Positions 27,830 through 38,270 are shown, counted from the stretch's first letter. The stretch is DNA of 64,000 nt from an uncultured Pseudoalteromonas sp. (GCA_947493455.1 CANLRB010000002.1:124001-188000); one strand, 5' to 3'. Notes: generated by a model from the sequence alone, not told the origin. A program made the numbers and translations.

Positions 27830-29244
27830 TTCTTTCCTGTACAGATGAGGGTATTGAATTCACCGAGCTTAGATTTCGTTTTACATAAGTATGGCATTGA
27901 ATTGAAATCGATTAGATCTTTTTCTCTTACAATGACCACCGCAGTTTGGTGCAGTTCAATAAGTTTAGCGAGTTGCGCTGAATGTTCGATTAACTCAGCG
28001 TTGCCATAAGAATAAAACTGAGCTGAAAACGGACGTTTTTGCCAATAATAAACAACGTTTGATCTAGCTTGTGAATTGAGACTTTCGATTACTTGTTTTT
28101 GCGATACTTTGGAACTTGCGCCTGAAGCGAAGAAAATAAGCGCTATGCATGTGATCAAAAATGAGATGATAGCAGCTAGGCCAATAACTTTATCGTTTTT
28201 GACATTGAGCGCTAAATAACACGCCATAGCGCTGACGCCCGGCAGCACGTAGGCTGGCAAAATATTTCCTGCTAAGGTAAATAGTAACAGCGGCGATAAT
28301 GTCCAACAAATAAAGTATGAATTTAAACTACGTGATAATGGGGGGGCTTGTGGCGTTTTGCGAACCTGATTTGGGCGTAATTGCCAAAGTAAAACAAACG
28401 ACCATGGAAATGCTGCTGCTAACCAAAATAGCCAAATCTTTCCTTTGGGTTCATCATGAGCACTGCCATACAAATCACCTTGCCAGCCTGAGACTAAAAA
28501 GCGCTCAACATGCTCACCCCATAAAAAGTATTCTAAAAAGCCAGGGGTAGCTTGCTCTGCGAGCAAATACCAAGGTACAGCTACAACACAAAACAATACT
28601 AATCCTGAAAACCAAGGTAATGAGCAAATCGCTTTTACAAAGCACTTTTGACTAATACTCCAGGTAACAAGGGCCACACCTATGAGTACAGCGGCTACAG
28701 GGCCTTTCGCCAGCATGCCAAGGGCAAGCGCAATAAAAAAAAGCTGTCCATAAAGCGATGGTTTGGTACTTTGGTAGTTGATGATAAAACTGCTCATTGC
28801 AAGTGTAATCGAAAGTAGTAGTAAGCTATCTGTCATCACCATGCCTGTGGCTATTATAAAGCCGAGTGTGGACACACAAATTAATGACGCGGTGAGTGCA
28901 TGCGCTTGCGTTGTTAGCTTTTTGACTAAATGAAAAACCAGTAATACGCTGCAAAGGCCGGCGATGAAGTGGGGCAAGCGTGCACTAAATTCAGATACAC
29001 CAAACAAGCCAAAGCTCAGTGCGCTAACCCAAGTATGCAATGGCGGTTTACCCCAAAAGGGGATGTTATAGTCAAATTGTGGTGTGATCCAATTGCCGGT
29101 CTCGAGCATGATTCGCGCTATTTCACCGTAGCGGGCTTCGGTGGTGTCGTACAGTGGGTATAAGCCAAGTGAGATTAAACGAGTCAAAATAAAACTCGTG
29201 ATAAGTAAGCAAAATAAATGCTTGGTTGACATGTTTTTAACCAT
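27826..29244 (-). CDS. Glycosyltransferase family 39 (ArnT-like) membrane protein
   Basis: A 472-residue polytopic protein with about 11-12 membrane helices. The first periplasmic loop carries YDTTEARYGEIARIM, the Asp-Glu motif of ArnT/PMT-type GT39 enzymes, followed by FWGKPPLHTW. Such enzymes move a sugar from undecaprenyl phosphate to lipid A or another envelope acceptor. ATG 29244 overlaps the GT2 stop by 8 bases; ATG 29232 is an alternative. The neighbours GT2 (donor synthesis) and GtrA (flippase) complete a polyprenyl-sugar pathway. Confidence 0.92.
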   Translation of the reverse strand: MVKNMSTKHLFCLLITSFILTRLISLGLYPLYDTTEARYGEIARIMLETGNWITPQFDYNIPFWGKPPLHTWVSALSFGLFGVSEFSARLPHFIAGLCSVLLVFHLVKKLTTQAHALTASLICVSTLGFIIATGMVMTDSLLLLSITLAMSSFIINYQSTKPSLYGQLFFIALALGMLAKGPVAAVLIGVALVTWSISQKCFVKAICSLPWFSGLVLFCVVAVPWYLLAEQATPGFLEYFLWGEHVERFLVSGWQGDLYGSAHDEPKGKIWLFWLAAAFPWSFVLLWQLRPNQVRKTPQAPPLSRSLNSYFICWTLSPLLLFTLAGNILPAYVLPGVSAMACYLALNVKNDKVIGLAAIISFLITCIALIFFASGASSKVSQKQVIESLNSQARSNVVYYWQKRPFSAQFYSYGNAELIEHSAQLAKLIELHQTAVVIVREKDLIDFNSMPYLCKTKSKLGEFNTLICTGKK

Positions 29245-30250
29245 GAGATTGCTCCGAGATACTGGCTTTACTACTGTAGTTATCCATCACGATATAAATT
29301 GGGCGTGCTTTACTTTCGATATAAATACGTCCCACGTATTCACCAAGTAAGCCAATCGCAATAAGCTGAATTCCTCCTAAGAAAAGTTGTACTAACATCA
29401 TGGACGGGTACCCCGCGACGTCATTGCCAAAAACAAGGGTTTTAAATAACAGAAAGATACCGAAAATAAATGTTGAAAAAGAAATACCAGCACCTAACCA
29501 AGTTGCAAGTTTGAGTGGTTTAACGCTAAAAGAGGTAATGCCTGATAAACCGAGCCCGATTAATTGAAAAAAAGACCATTTAGTCTCACCCGCCGCGCGC
29601 TCTGGGCGTTCAAATGTGATTGTCGCTTGACTAAAACCAGGCCATGCCATGATCCCTTTCATATAGCGAGTACGTTCTGGTAAATTTTTAATTTGCTCAA
29701 TAACGCGGCGACTGAGTAAACGAAAATCTCCGACATCTTTTTCAATCGGAACATCAGATAAAAATGAAAGAAGTCGGTAATACCAGTGTGCACTGAGCTT
29801 TTTAAATGTTGATTCGCCGTGCCTTTGCGTACGCTTCATATTGACAACATCGTAGCCTTGTTGCCATTTCGCTAGCATTTTTGGGATCAATTCAGGGGGA
29901 TCTTGTAAATCGGCATCCAGTAAAATGACAGCTTGACCTTGTGCGTTATCCAGTCCTGCCGTCATCGCTGCTTCTTTGCCAAAGTTGCGGCTTAAATTAA
30001 TCCGCACAATGTTTACTTCTGTACTGCTTAAAGATTGCAGTAATGTCCATGAGTCATCTTGGCTGCCATCGTTTACGTAGATGATTTCGCAAAGACAAGG
30101 TAAGGCTTCAAGTATATTTAGTACCGTGCTGTGAAACTGTTGGAGTACTTCCTGCTCGTTGTAAACCGGTACAATAACGCTTAGGGTGACGTTTTTATAC
30201 GGATCATTTGAGTGTTTAAAAAGGCTTTTTGATGCGCTGATTAAATGCAT
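29237..30250 (-). CDS. Glycosyltransferase family 2 (GtrB/ArnC/DPM1-like)
   Basis: A 337-residue protein from the ATG at 30250 (GAGAG upstream; an upstream TTG is less likely). It has an N-terminal GT-A domain with SVIVPVYNEQ, VNDGSQDDSW and the DxD-like LLDADLQDPPE, and RYMKGIMAW as in polyprenyl-phosphate sugar synthases. Two C-terminal membrane helices follow (about 235-262 and 275-305). It would make undecaprenyl-phosphate-linked sugar on the cytosolic face for the GT39 enzyme. It is first in a four-gene overlapping operon. Confidence 0.93.
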   Translation of the reverse strand: MHLISASKSLFKHSNDPYKNVTLSVIVPVYNEQEVLQQFHSTVLNILEALPCLCEIIYVNDGSQDDSWTLLQSLSSTEVNIVRINLSRNFGKEAAMTAGLDNAQGQAVILLDADLQDPPELIPKMLAKWQQGYDVVNMKRTQRHGESTFKKLSAHWYYRLLSFLSDVPIEKDVGDFRLLSRRVIEQIKNLPERTRYMKGIMAWPGFSQATITFERPERAAGETKWSFFQLIGLGLSGITSFSVKPLKLATWLGAGISFSTFIFGIFLLFKTLVFGNDVAGYPSMMLVQLFLGGIQLIAIGLLGEYVGRIYIESKARPIYIVMDNYSSKASISEQSHG

Positions 30251-30413
30251 AGCGGCTCTCACTGTCAATTATTCGCAGTTATGATAGAGGTGAGTACGTC
30301 CAAAAAAAGTCTATGACTGGAAACACATTTATGGACATAAATTAGACATAGAGGGAGATAAGATTGAGCTTTAGCTCGGTTTAGTAAGTTGACAATAATT
30401 GCCAGGAGAGACA

Positions 30414-30785
30414 GTGCAGAAAATTTCGTTTCTAATTATTGGAGGATTGGCGTTTGTTATCGACTTTATGTTCTTTAGCTTGTTAATCGTAAACAATGTA
30501 GACGCTGCGATTGCCCGATTGTTTGCATTAGTCATTGCCGTTTGTGTGACTTTTTTCGCTAATCGGCAATTTACGTTTAAGGCGGCTCAATCGGGTGCTA
30601 TGTCACAGCAATTAGTGCGACAAATTATGTGGACATGTGTGAGCTCATTAATTAACTATGTGTTGTTTTTAATGTTTCTTTCGCTCATGTTCGAAAATTA
30701 TGTTGCTTTTAGTGTTGCTGTGTTACTCACAACGCTAATTAATTACTGGGCTTCTAAACATTTTGTATTTCAGGTGACTCAATAA
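30414..30785 (+). CDS. GtrA family membrane protein (polyprenyl-sugar flippase-like)
   Basis: A 123-residue protein with four membrane segments and the GtrA pattern IIGGLAFVIDFMFF, FANRQFTF, NYVLFLMF and INYWASKHFVF. The start is GTG 30414, placed by an AGGAG site seven bases upstream. GtrA proteins are thought to flip polyprenyl-phosphate sugars across the inner membrane. It is divergent from the GT2/GT39/two-component operon and probably part of the same pathway. Confidence 0.9.
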   Translation: MQKISFLIIGGLAFVIDFMFFSLLIVNNVDAAIARLFALVIAVCVTFFANRQFTFKAAQSGAMSQQLVRQIMWTCVSSLINYVLFLMFLSLMFENYVAFSVAVLLTTLINYWASKHFVFQVTQ

Positions 30786-30842
30786 CATTTCTTAGTGTAC
30801 ACTGATGAAATACTATGCAATTTATTATAGGCGAGCGCTATT

Positions 30843-31472
30843 TTGTCAGAGACGTTCGGGTTTCAATCTCAGTTATGGCAAAACGACGAAAGTTCACGGA
30901 TATATAGCGAACTTTGCAATGCGTTTTATGCCCGTGAAATTGTTAGGCTCAGCCAGTTAACCGAACTTAAGCGCTTGCAACGTTCGCTCAGTAGCTTACC
31001 TTATTACATTGAACGCGCCGCAACACATATTATTGACGGGAATAGCCCGCTCAACCTCGATAGCCAAAATGGCAGCTGGATAGCAAAGCAAGCAAAACAT
31101 TGCCCCCAAACACAAACTAAACAACTTAGCGAATTCTATGAAAAATCTGCCTTTGTTGGCTTAATTGTGCCTGTTAAAGTATTTGAAGGGGATATTATCA
31201 CTGTTAGAATAGATAGTATTGATGAAATTACAGAGCAGCGTTTGCACTGTAATCAGTTTGGTTGGTTTGATAAGCAAGGGCTAACAGCACAAAGCAGCCA
31301 CATAAATTTATTAAAGCCGGGTAAGGCAACGTTTACCGCCGCATGTTGTGGTCATCGCTGGCTTGAGCATAAAGCATATTCGCCGCGGGTACTTTCGCTC
31401 AGGGAAATGTTACTCGCAGCTCGGATTAATTGGCAAAACTTTCGTGCGCCGGTTATGGCTCGACGATCGTAA
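30843..31472 (+). CDS. Hypothetical soluble protein upstream of ftsB
   Basis: A 209-residue protein without signal peptide, membrane helix or known motif; the start is TTG 30843 (AGGCGAG upstream). It is helical at the N-terminus (YSELCNAFYAREIVRLSQLTELKRLQ) and more strand-like in the second half (SAFVGLIVPVKVFEGDIITV). It lies 11 bases before ftsB and reads as part of that operon. I do not recognise it; it could be lineage-specific. Confidence 0.65.
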   Translation: MSETFGFQSQLWQNDESSRIYSELCNAFYAREIVRLSQLTELKRLQRSLSSLPYYIERAATHIIDGNSPLNLDSQNGSWIAKQAKHCPQTQTKQLSEFYEKSAFVGLIVPVKVFEGDIITVRIDSIDEITEQRLHCNQFGWFDKQGLTAQSSHINLLKPGKATFTAACCGHRWLEHKAYSPRVLSLREMLLAARINWQNFRAPVMARRS

Positions 31473-31483
31473 GGAATATATAA

Positions 31484-31780
31484 ATGCGCATTTTTCAATT
31501 CGTATTGGTTATTTTGTTAGTAGCATTACAATATCAACTTTGGTTTGGGCACAATGGCGTAAAAGACTACACCAAGTTGCAACTTGCGGTGTCGGCACTT
31601 ACTTCAGATAACGAAAATTTAGTGCTAAGAAATAACCGTTTAAAAGCAGACATTCAAGATTTAAAACTCGGCATTGAAGGCGTTGAAGAACGTGCTCGCA
31701 ATGAGCTAGGTTTAATAAAGCCAGGTGAAACATTTTTTAGAGTTAAATTAAATAAAGAAAAACTAAATGACGACAAATAG
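31484..31780 (+). CDS. ftsB: Cell division protein FtsB
   Basis: A 98-residue bitopic division protein with a membrane helix at 4-20, then a leucine-zipper-like coiled coil (LQLAVSALTSDNENLVLRNN and on) and the conserved VEERARNELGLIKPGETFFR tail. It belongs to the divisome with FtsQ and FtsL. It overlaps ispD by 14 bases, the standard gammaproteobacterial order. Confidence 0.95.
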   Translation: MRIFQFVLVILLVALQYQLWFGHNGVKDYTKLQLAVSALTSDNENLVLRNNRLKADIQDLKLGIEGVEERARNELGLIKPGETFFRVKLNKEKLNDDK

Positions 31781-32453
31781 ACTAGGCATTGTTGTTCCGG
31801 CCGCGGGTGTTGGCAGCCGTATGAATTCTTCTATTCCAAAGCAGTATCTCTCCATTAACAAGAAAGCGATTCTTGAACACACACTCGATAAGTTGAGCCA
31901 ATTTTCAAAACAATTTCCTATTGTTGTGGTGGTGAGTGAAAACGATCCTTATTTTAACGAGCTCAATTTAAGCCAATCAGTGACGCGCGTGGCAGGAGGG
32001 AAAGAACGCGCTGATTCGGTGCTCAATGGCATTGAATACTTACTCGAAAATGATATATGTGATTGGGTTTTAGTACATGATGCTGCGCGGCCGCTGGTTA
32101 CTGAAAGCGATATTCAGAATTTAATTGATACTTGTTTTACCAATAACTTAGGCGGTATTTTAGCGAGCAAAGTGAAAGATACAATTAAGCAGGGTCACTC
32201 TACCATTGAAACAACTGTGCCAAGAGAGTCTTTGTGGCATGCATTGACACCGCAACTTTTCCCAATCGAGATGTTGCACCGCGCATTGAAGAATGCATTG
32301 AAAAAACAACTGACTATTACCGATGAGGCATCTGCTGTTGAATTACAAGGTGAGTCAGTCCTATTAGTTGAAGGACGCAGTGATAATATCAAGATCACCA
32401 CACCGGAAGATTTGCGCTTAGCACAGGCGCTATTAACACCAATACAAGAGTAA
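31767..32453 (+). CDS. ispD: 2-C-methyl-D-erythritol 4-phosphate cytidylyltransferase
   Basis: A 228-residue enzyme of the MEP isoprenoid pathway that joins CTP to methylerythritol phosphate. The CTP-binding loop is VPAAGVGSRM; VLVHDAARPLVTE, the TVPRESLWHALTPQLFP segment and DEASAVEL are further family motifs. It lies between ftsB and ispF, 6 bases before ispF. Confidence 0.97.
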   Translation: MTTNRLGIVVPAAGVGSRMNSSIPKQYLSINKKAILEHTLDKLSQFSKQFPIVVVVSENDPYFNELNLSQSVTRVAGGKERADSVLNGIEYLLENDICDWVLVHDAARPLVTESDIQNLIDTCFTNNLGGILASKVKDTIKQGHSTIETTVPRESLWHALTPQLFPIEMLHRALKNALKKQLTITDEASAVELQGESVLLVEGRSDNIKITTPEDLRLAQALLTPIQE

Positions 32454-32459
32454 ATAATT

Positions 32460-32939
32460 ATGATAAGAATAGGCCATGGCTTTGATGTACATAAATTTGG
32501 CGGAGAAGGCCCTTTGACCATTGGTGGTGTAAAAATACCGTATGAGCAAGGATTTATTGCTCATTCTGACGGCGATGTTGCGATTCACGCTTTTTGCGAT
32601 GCAATTTTAGGCGCATTGGCACTTGGCGATATTGGTAAGCATTTTCCCGATACTGCGAGTGAATATGAAAATATAGACAGCCGAATTTTATTGCGTCACG
32701 TTATAAAGCTTGCGCTAGAGCGTGGATACACTTTGGGTAACGCCGATATCACCATAGTTGCACAAGCACCTAAAATGTTACCACATATTGAGCAGATGCG
32801 ACGTGTGTTAGCAGAAGACACGCAGTCGGATATCAGCGCTATTAATGTTAAAGCGACAACCACTGAAAAACTCGGGTTTGAGGGGCGAAAAGAAGGTATT
32901 AGCTCACATGCTGTGGTTATTATGAGCAAATCACAATGA
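32460..32939 (+). CDS. ispF: 2-C-methyl-D-erythritol 2,4-cyclodiphosphate synthase
   Basis: A 159-residue trimeric zinc enzyme of the MEP pathway. [10 protein letters not shown] provides the metal ligands Asp8 and His10, [18 protein letters not shown] continues the active site, and [17 protein letters not shown] is the C-terminal signature. It overlaps truD by 4 bases. Confidence 0.98.
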   Translation: MIRIGHGFDVHKFGGEGPLTIGGVKIPYEQGFIAHSDGDVAIHAFCDAILGALALGDIGKHFPDTASEYENIDSRILLRHVIKLALERGYTLGNADITIVAQAPKMLPHIEQMRRVLAEDTQSDISAINVKATTTEKLGFEGRKEGISSHAVVIMSKSQ

Positions 32940-33985
32940 TGGACGAGTTACATTACCTTTACGGCAAGCCCGAGGCAAGTGCACTATTTAAAGCAAGCCC
33001 TGAAGACTTTAGGGTTGATGAAGTACTGGGCTTTGAGTTAACTGGCGAAGGTGAGCATGTTTGTTTGCAGGTGGTTAAAAAAGGAGAAAATACCCAATTT
33101 GTTGCAAAGCAAATAGCGAAAATAGCGAAAACCGCGGCTCGTAACGTGAGTTACGCTGGGTTGAAAGACCGTAATGGTGTATGTTCACAATGGTTTAGCG
33201 TACCTGTACCAATTAAAACGGATATTGATTTTAGTGCGTTAAACAGTGAATCGATTATCGTATTACAGCAAAAGCGCCATAACAGAAAGCTGCGTACAGG
33301 TTGCCACAAAGCAAACAAGTTTATAATTCGATTAAGCCAGGTATCATCGATGGCTGATATTCTCAGTCGCATCAATGCGGTGCGTCAAGGCGTTCCTAAT
33401 TACTTTGGTCAGCAGCGTTTTGGCCGCGATGGTCACAATTTAGAGTTAGCGGAAAAGTTATTCTCTGGCGAAGAAATTAGAGACAAAAAGTTACGTGGTT
33501 TGGTTATTTCTGCAGCGAGAAGTTATATATTTAATCAACTAGTTAGCAAACGCGTAGCTTTACATGGACTGGCAAAGTTAATGAGTGAAGAAGTATTTTT
33601 ACTCAATGGTAGCAATGCCTTTTTCAAAGAAGCGATATCCCTTGAGACGATAAACCGTCTCGCGGAGGGCGATATATTTCTATCTGCGCCAATGGTGGGA
33701 CGCGGAGACGATAACTTAACTGATGACGAAGTGAGTTGGTTGGAGCCCTTTCAGCAGTGGCGTGATTCGTTGGTTGAGCTAGGTTTGAAAACGGAACGCC
33801 GCAATCTGCGTTTGTATCCCCAAAATTTAAAAGTCGAATCACTCGGCGATGACTTTATAACATTGAGCTTTACTTTACCAAAAGGTACTTTTGCAACTGC
33901 GGTATTGCGAGAGTTGGCTTTGTGTACCGATATATCGATAAAAAAACATAATAAGGAAAGTGATGAGAATATTACTGAGCAATGA
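32936..33985 (+). CDS. truD: tRNA pseudouridine(13) synthase TruD
   Basis: A 349-residue pseudouridine synthase for U13 of tRNA-Glu. The catalytic Asp lies in [44 protein letters not shown] and the C-terminal [14 protein letters not shown] are family motifs. It overlaps ispF at the start and surE at the end, so translation is coupled. Confidence 0.97.
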   Translation: MMDELHYLYGKPEASALFKASPEDFRVDEVLGFELTGEGEHVCLQVVKKGENTQFVAKQIAKIAKTAARNVSYAGLKDRNGVCSQWFSVPVPIKTDIDFSALNSESIIVLQQKRHNRKLRTGCHKANKFIIRLSQVSSMADILSRINAVRQGVPNYFGQQRFGRDGHNLELAEKLFSGEEIRDKKLRGLVISAARSYIFNQLVSKRVALHGLAKLMSEEVFLLNGSNAFFKEAISLETINRLAEGDIFLSAPMVGRGDDNLTDDEVSWLEPFQQWRDSLVELGLKTERRNLRLYPQNLKVESLGDDFITLSFTLPKGTFATAVLRELALCTDISIKKHNKESDENITEQ

Positions 33986-34727
33986 TGATGGTGTGCATGC
34001 GAAAGGTATTGAGGTTTTATACCAAGCGCTGAGTAAAATTGCTGACGTTATTGTGGTCGCGCCTGATCGTAACTGCAGTGGTGCGAGTAATTCGTTGACG
34101 CTAATTAACCCATTAAGAGCGCAGCAACTGGCTAATGGTTTTTATTCAGTGAACGGTACGCCAAGCGATTGTGTGCAACTTGCAATGAATGCGTTGATTG
34201 AAGAACCTGTCGATCTTGTTGTTGCGGGTATTAATAATGGTGCCAACTTAGGTGATGATACGCTGTACTCAGGTACTGTAGCGGCTGCCAGTGAAGGCCG
34301 CCATTTAGGACTGCCCGCTATTGCGGTGTCGCTTTGTTCTAAACGCGAAGCACATTACGAAACGGCTGCAGCCATTACAGTGTCTTTGATTAAAGAATTA
34401 AAAGAACATCCGTTAGCGAGTGATCAAATTATTAACTTAAATGTTCCTGATATTCCGTTTAGCGACGTGAAAGGCCTTAAAGTGACACGTTTAGGTGCAC
34501 GTCATAAAGCCGAAACAATGCACAGCAATGAAGACCCATGGGGTCGCAAAATATATTGGTACGGTCATTTAGGACAAGAGCAGGATGCCGGTGTTGGCAC
34601 AGACTTTCATGCTGTTAACCAAGGGTATGCGTCAATTACACCCTTAAAAGTGGATATGACGGCACACGAGAGCTTAGCAAGCATGGATAATTGGATATCG
34701 GCTATGGAGCTGCCTTTTGATAGCTAA
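33963..34727 (+). CDS. surE: 5'/3'-nucleotidase SurE
   Basis: A 254-residue metal-dependent nucleotidase used in stationary-phase survival. [14 protein letters not shown] holds the metal-binding Asp pair; [39 protein letters not shown] follow. The start at 33963 has AAGGAAAG upstream inside truD. It overlaps pcm at its end, the classic surE-pcm arrangement. Confidence 0.97.
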   Translation: MRILLSNDDGVHAKGIEVLYQALSKIADVIVVAPDRNCSGASNSLTLINPLRAQQLANGFYSVNGTPSDCVQLAMNALIEEPVDLVVAGINNGANLGDDTLYSGTVAAASEGRHLGLPAIAVSLCSKREAHYETAAAITVSLIKELKEHPLASDQIINLNVPDIPFSDVKGLKVTRLGARHKAETMHSNEDPWGRKIYWYGHLGQEQDAGVGTDFHAVNQGYASITPLKVDMTAHESLASMDNWISAMELPFDS

Positions 34728-35355
34728 CTACCAGCGTAGTGCGCATCAACTGGCACAAACTCTTTATAATGAAGGTATTAGAAATCAAAAGGTGCTTGAT
34801 GCTATTGCCTCAACGCCACGCCACCTTTTTGTTGATTCAGTGTTGCAGCATAAATCGTATCAAAATACGGCTTTACCGATAGGCTTGGGGCAAACCATTT
34901 CACAGCCATTTATCGTTGCACGTATGACCGAGCTACTACTGTCTTATGGATTAAATCAAAAGGTGCTCGAAATAGGCACCGGTTCAGGCTATCAAAGTGC
35001 GATACTGGCGCAGTGTTTTGATATGGTTTATTCAGTAGAGAGAATAAAGTCTTTACAATGGCAAGCTCGACGTCGCCTGCAAAATTTAGATTTGCACAAC
35101 GTAAAAATGAAACATGGCGATGGCTGGAAAGGGTGGCAAGCAAACGCCCCATTTGATGCAATTATGTTGACTGCAGCACCGAGCGAAGTGCCAAGTGCAT
35201 TACTTGACCAGCTAAGTGTAAATGGTGTGTTGATTGCCCCAATAGGTGAGCAACAGCAATATTTAACACTTATCAAGCGCACTACACAGGGTTTTTCTAA
35301 AGACATACTTGAACCTGTGCGATTTGTCCCTTTGGTTGCTGGTGAATTGCTTTAA
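34717..35355 (+). CDS. pcm: Protein-L-isoaspartate O-methyltransferase
   Basis: A 212-residue SAM-dependent repair enzyme that methylates isoaspartyl residues. The SAM site is [34 protein letters not shown] is the PCMT signature. A TTG start inside surE fits best (MIANYQRSA). It sits between surE and nlpD. Confidence 0.96.
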   Translation: MIANYQRSAHQLAQTLYNEGIRNQKVLDAIASTPRHLFVDSVLQHKSYQNTALPIGLGQTISQPFIVARMTELLLSYGLNQKVLEIGTGSGYQSAILAQCFDMVYSVERIKSLQWQARRRLQNLDLHNVKMKHGDGWKGWQANAPFDAIMLTAAPSEVPSALLDQLSVNGVLIAPIGEQQQYLTLIKRTTQGFSKDILEPVRFVPLVAGELL

Positions 35356-35388
35356 ATTTTTATCTAATTGTTCGCTAAAGGAGGCTGA

Positions 35389-36210
35389 GTGAAATTAAGA
35401 CTGATAATGATAATATTTGCTAGTATAGTAGCCTCAGCCTGTACTAATCGTATCGCACCTGCACCCGTCGTGAATGCATCTTCTAGTCAGACCTCTTTGA
35501 AGCAAAAAATTAACATTAGCGGAAATAGTTACCGTGTTAATGCAGGAGATACACTTTACTCTATTGCTTTTCATGCTAAAAAAGACTTTCGAGAGATCGC
35601 CCGGATCAACGGAATTACTAAGCCTTTCGTTATTTTCCCCGGGCAAATTATTCAGCTTAAAGAAACGATTAAAAAAACAAAAAGCAAAAGAATTTACAGT
35701 AATAAAAAACCTAAGTCTACAAATAAACTACAAAAAAATAACAAAACATTAAAAAAACCACTTGATCAGAAAAAACAACAGGAGTATGTTGAAAAACAAG
35801 CCAGTCTAAAAAGTGCCCAAAAAGCAAAAGCTAAAACGGGTACGCTCGTATGGCAATGGCCAACGAAAGGACAGCTTATTACGCGATTTTCTAATAAAGA
35901 AAATGGCTACAAAGGAATTCAAATAAAAAATAAAGCAGGGACTGCGATTCTTGCTGCAGCAGACGGTTTAGTCGTTTATGCGGGAAGTGCGTTAAGAGGG
36001 TATGGCCAATTAATCATAGTGCAACATAACGATGATTATTTAAGTGCATACGCTCATAACCGGAAGTTACTGGTTAAAGAAAAACAGAAAGTATCAGCTG
36101 GGCAAAAAATTGCTGAGATGGGCAATACCGATAGTAAGACAACGGCACTTCGCTTTGAAGTAAGGTTTAAAGGTAATTCGGTTAATCCATTAAAGTATTT
36201 GCCACGCTAA
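35389..36210 (+). CDS. nlpD: Lipoprotein NlpD (LysM + degenerate M23)
   Basis: A 273-residue outer-membrane lipoprotein, start GTG with GGAGG upstream. The lipobox is ASAC (Cys18). A LysM domain (about 47-91, YRVNAGDTLYSIAFHAKKDF) binds peptidoglycan. A very Lys-rich linker follows, then an M23/LytM domain (about 150-270) in which the usual HxxxD and HxH metal ligands are largely missing, as in amidase activators. NlpD activates AmiC during division. rpoS follows; in relatives a main rpoS promoter lies inside nlpD. Confidence 0.95.
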   Translation: MKLRLIMIIFASIVASACTNRIAPAPVVNASSSQTSLKQKINISGNSYRVNAGDTLYSIAFHAKKDFREIARINGITKPFVIFPGQIIQLKETIKKTKSKRIYSNKKPKSTNKLQKNNKTLKKPLDQKKQQEYVEKQASLKSAQKAKAKTGTLVWQWPTKGQLITRFSNKENGYKGIQIKNKAGTAILAAADGLVVYAGSALRGYGQLIIVQHNDDYLSAYAHNRKLLVKEKQKVSAGQKIAEMGNTDSKTTALRFEVRFKGNSVNPLKYLPR

Positions 36211-36278
36211 CGTTAGCTGGGGAGCGAACATTTTTATAGTGTGAGTGAATTATCACTTTATTACTCTGGAGGATGCTT

Positions 36279-37238
36279 ATGGGACGCACGATCGAAATGG
36301 AAGAAATGGGTAATGATATCAATGAAGAAGCCGCTGCTGAAATAGAAGCAAAAGCAGAAGCGACGACCGATGATGATATCCTTGCCAAAGAAGAAGTGGT
36401 TAAGAACTTAGACGCGACGCAACTTTATTTAGGGGAAATTGGTTTTTCTCCGTTGTTGTCAGCCGAAGAAGAAGTGTTTTTTGCACGTAAGGCATTACGT
36501 GGTTGTGAAGCATCACGCAAACGAATGATTGAAAGTAATCTACGTTTGGTGGTGAAAATAGCAAGACGATATAACAATCGCGGCTTAGCATTGCTGGATT
36601 TAATTGAGGAAGGCAATTTAGGCTTGATTCGAGCGGTCGAAAAATTTGATCCAGAACGCGGTTTTCGTTTTTCTACATATGCAACATGGTGGATACGACA
36701 AACCATTGAACGCGCCATTATGAATCAGACGCGTACAATTCGACTACCGATTCATGTGGTAAAAGAGCTCAATGTTTATTTGCGTACTGCACGTGAATTA
36801 ACTCAGCAACTCGACCATGAACCAACAGCCGAAGAAATCGCTCAAAAGCTTGATAAACCGGTAGAAGACGTAAGCAAAATGCTGCGTTTAAACGAAAAGA
36901 TTAGCTCTGTAGATACGCCTATTGGCGGTGATTCTGAAAAAGCGTTGCTAGACATTATTCCTGATGAAAAGGGCGGTGGCCCTGAGTTATCGATTCAAAA
37001 TGAAGATATTCATAATAATATTGTTCATTGGCTGGAAGAGCTCAACGCAAAACAACGTGAAGTATTAGCGAGACGCTTTGGCTTGTTAGGCTATGAACCT
37101 TCAACACTTGAAGATGTTGGTAAAGAAATTGGCTTAACACGCGAACGTGTTCGACAAATTCAAGTGGAAGCATTGCGCAGGTTAAAGGAAATATTAACCC
37201 ATCAAGGGCTGAGTATTGAGTCGTTGTTTAGAGCTTAG
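36279..37238 (+). CDS. rpoS: RNA polymerase sigma factor RpoS
   Basis: A 319-residue stationary-phase sigma factor. ATG 36279 is chosen because GGAGG ends six bases upstream; ATG 36273 abuts that site. Regions 1.2 ([10 protein letters not shown]), 2 ([53 protein letters not shown]), 3 and 4 ([25 protein letters not shown]) are all complete. The order nlpD-rpoS is conserved. A perfect palindromic terminator follows. Confidence 0.98.
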   Translation: MGRTIEMEEMGNDINEEAAAEIEAKAEATTDDDILAKEEVVKNLDATQLYLGEIGFSPLLSAEEEVFFARKALRGCEASRKRMIESNLRLVVKIARRYNNRGLALLDLIEEGNLGLIRAVEKFDPERGFRFSTYATWWIRQTIERAIMNQTRTIRLPIHVVKELNVYLRTARELTQQLDHEPTAEEIAQKLDKPVEDVSKMLRLNEKISSVDTPIGGDSEKALLDIIPDEKGGGPELSIQNEDIHNNIVHWLEELNAKQREVLARRFGLLGYEPSTLEDVGKEIGLTRERVRQIQVEALRRLKEILTHQGLSIESLFRA

Positions 37239-37261
37239 TTTGAACATTCTTTAGAGTAATA

Positions 37262-37287
37262 AAAACCAGTGCATGCACTGGTTTTTT
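37262..37287. terminator. Terminator between rpoS and ispB
   Basis: AAAACCAGTGCA and TGCACTGGTTTT form a perfect 12-bp palindrome followed by more T. It can serve both convergent genes. Confidence 0.9.
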
Positions 37288-37298
37288 ACGTTTATGAA

Positions 37299-38270
37299 TC
37301 AGTAATTACGTTTGACTGACAAGCGGGCGAGAGATTCGAGAGCTTGTTTGTAGTCGGAGTCATCAAGTACAGCCAAATAACTAATTGCTTTTTCAGCTTC
37401 AAGCTGTGCTTTTTCCATTGTTAAATCAAGTGCGTTTGTTTCGTTAAGAATCGCGAGTACGTCAGCCAAATAGCGTTCTTGGTCAGGTTGTTCTATTGCT
37501 TTTCGGATAACTTCAACTTGAGATTCTGTGCCGTATTTCATTGCATAAATTAGCGGAAGTGTTGGTTTACCCTCAGCGAGGTCATCGCCGATTGATTTAC
37601 CTAATTCGGCTTGGTTGGCACTGTAGTCGAGCACATCATCAACAAGCTGAAACGCCGTGCCTAAATGCATGCCGTAATTTTTCATTGCATCAATAACGGG
37701 TTGTTCTTGATTTGTAATAATTGCAGCTAATTGTGTTGCAGCTTCAAATAGTTTTGCCGTTTTACTGTATATGACTTGCATATAACTTTGTTCGGTTGTG
37801 TCTGGATCATTACAATTCATTAATTGCAATACTTCGCCCTCAGCAATGACATTCGTCGCATCAGCAAAGATTTCCATCACTTGCATTTTATTGAAGCCGA
37901 CCATGAGTTGAAAAGCGCGGGTGTAAATAAAATCTCCGACTAAAACACTCGCCGCATTGCCAAACTCAGCGTTGGCTGTTGGGTTACCTCGGCGCAGCAG
38001 TGATTCGTCGACAACATCATCGTGTAGTAGCGTTGCAGTATGAATAAATTCAACAATAGCTGCCAAACGAACGTGGTCTTGACCTTGGTGTGACAGCGCT
38101 TTCGCTGCCAATATTGACAGCATGGGTCTTACTCGTTTTCCGCCACTATTGACTATATATAAGCCAAGCTGATTAACCAGTGCAACGTTCGACTGTAATT
38201 GTTCATCAATTAATGTATTGACATTGAGCATGTCTTTTTCGATTAGTGCCTGGATAGCTTGTATATCCAT
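37299..38270 (-). CDS. ispB: Octaprenyl diphosphate synthase
   Basis: A 323-residue trans-prenyltransferase making the ubiquinone/menaquinone side chain. The aspartate-rich motifs are LLHDDVVD (FARM) and QLVDDVLDY (SARM); GGKRVRPML binds isopentenyl diphosphate. The start at 38270 has GGAGAA five bases upstream. It is divergent from rplU-rpmA-obgE, as in most gammaproteobacteria. Confidence 0.97.
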   Translation of the reverse strand: MDIQAIQALIEKDMLNVNTLIDEQLQSNVALVNQLGLYIVNSGGKRVRPMLSILAAKALSHQGQDHVRLAAIVEFIHTATLLHDDVVDESLLRRGNPTANAEFGNAASVLVGDFIYTRAFQLMVGFNKMQVMEIFADATNVIAEGEVLQLMNCNDPDTTEQSYMQVIYSKTAKLFEAATQLAAIITNQEQPVIDAMKNYGMHLGTAFQLVDDVLDYSANQAELGKSIGDDLAEGKPTLPLIYAMKYGTESQVEVIRKAIEQPDQERYLADVLAILNETNALDLTMEKAQLEAEKAISYLAVLDDSDYKQALESLARLSVKRNY

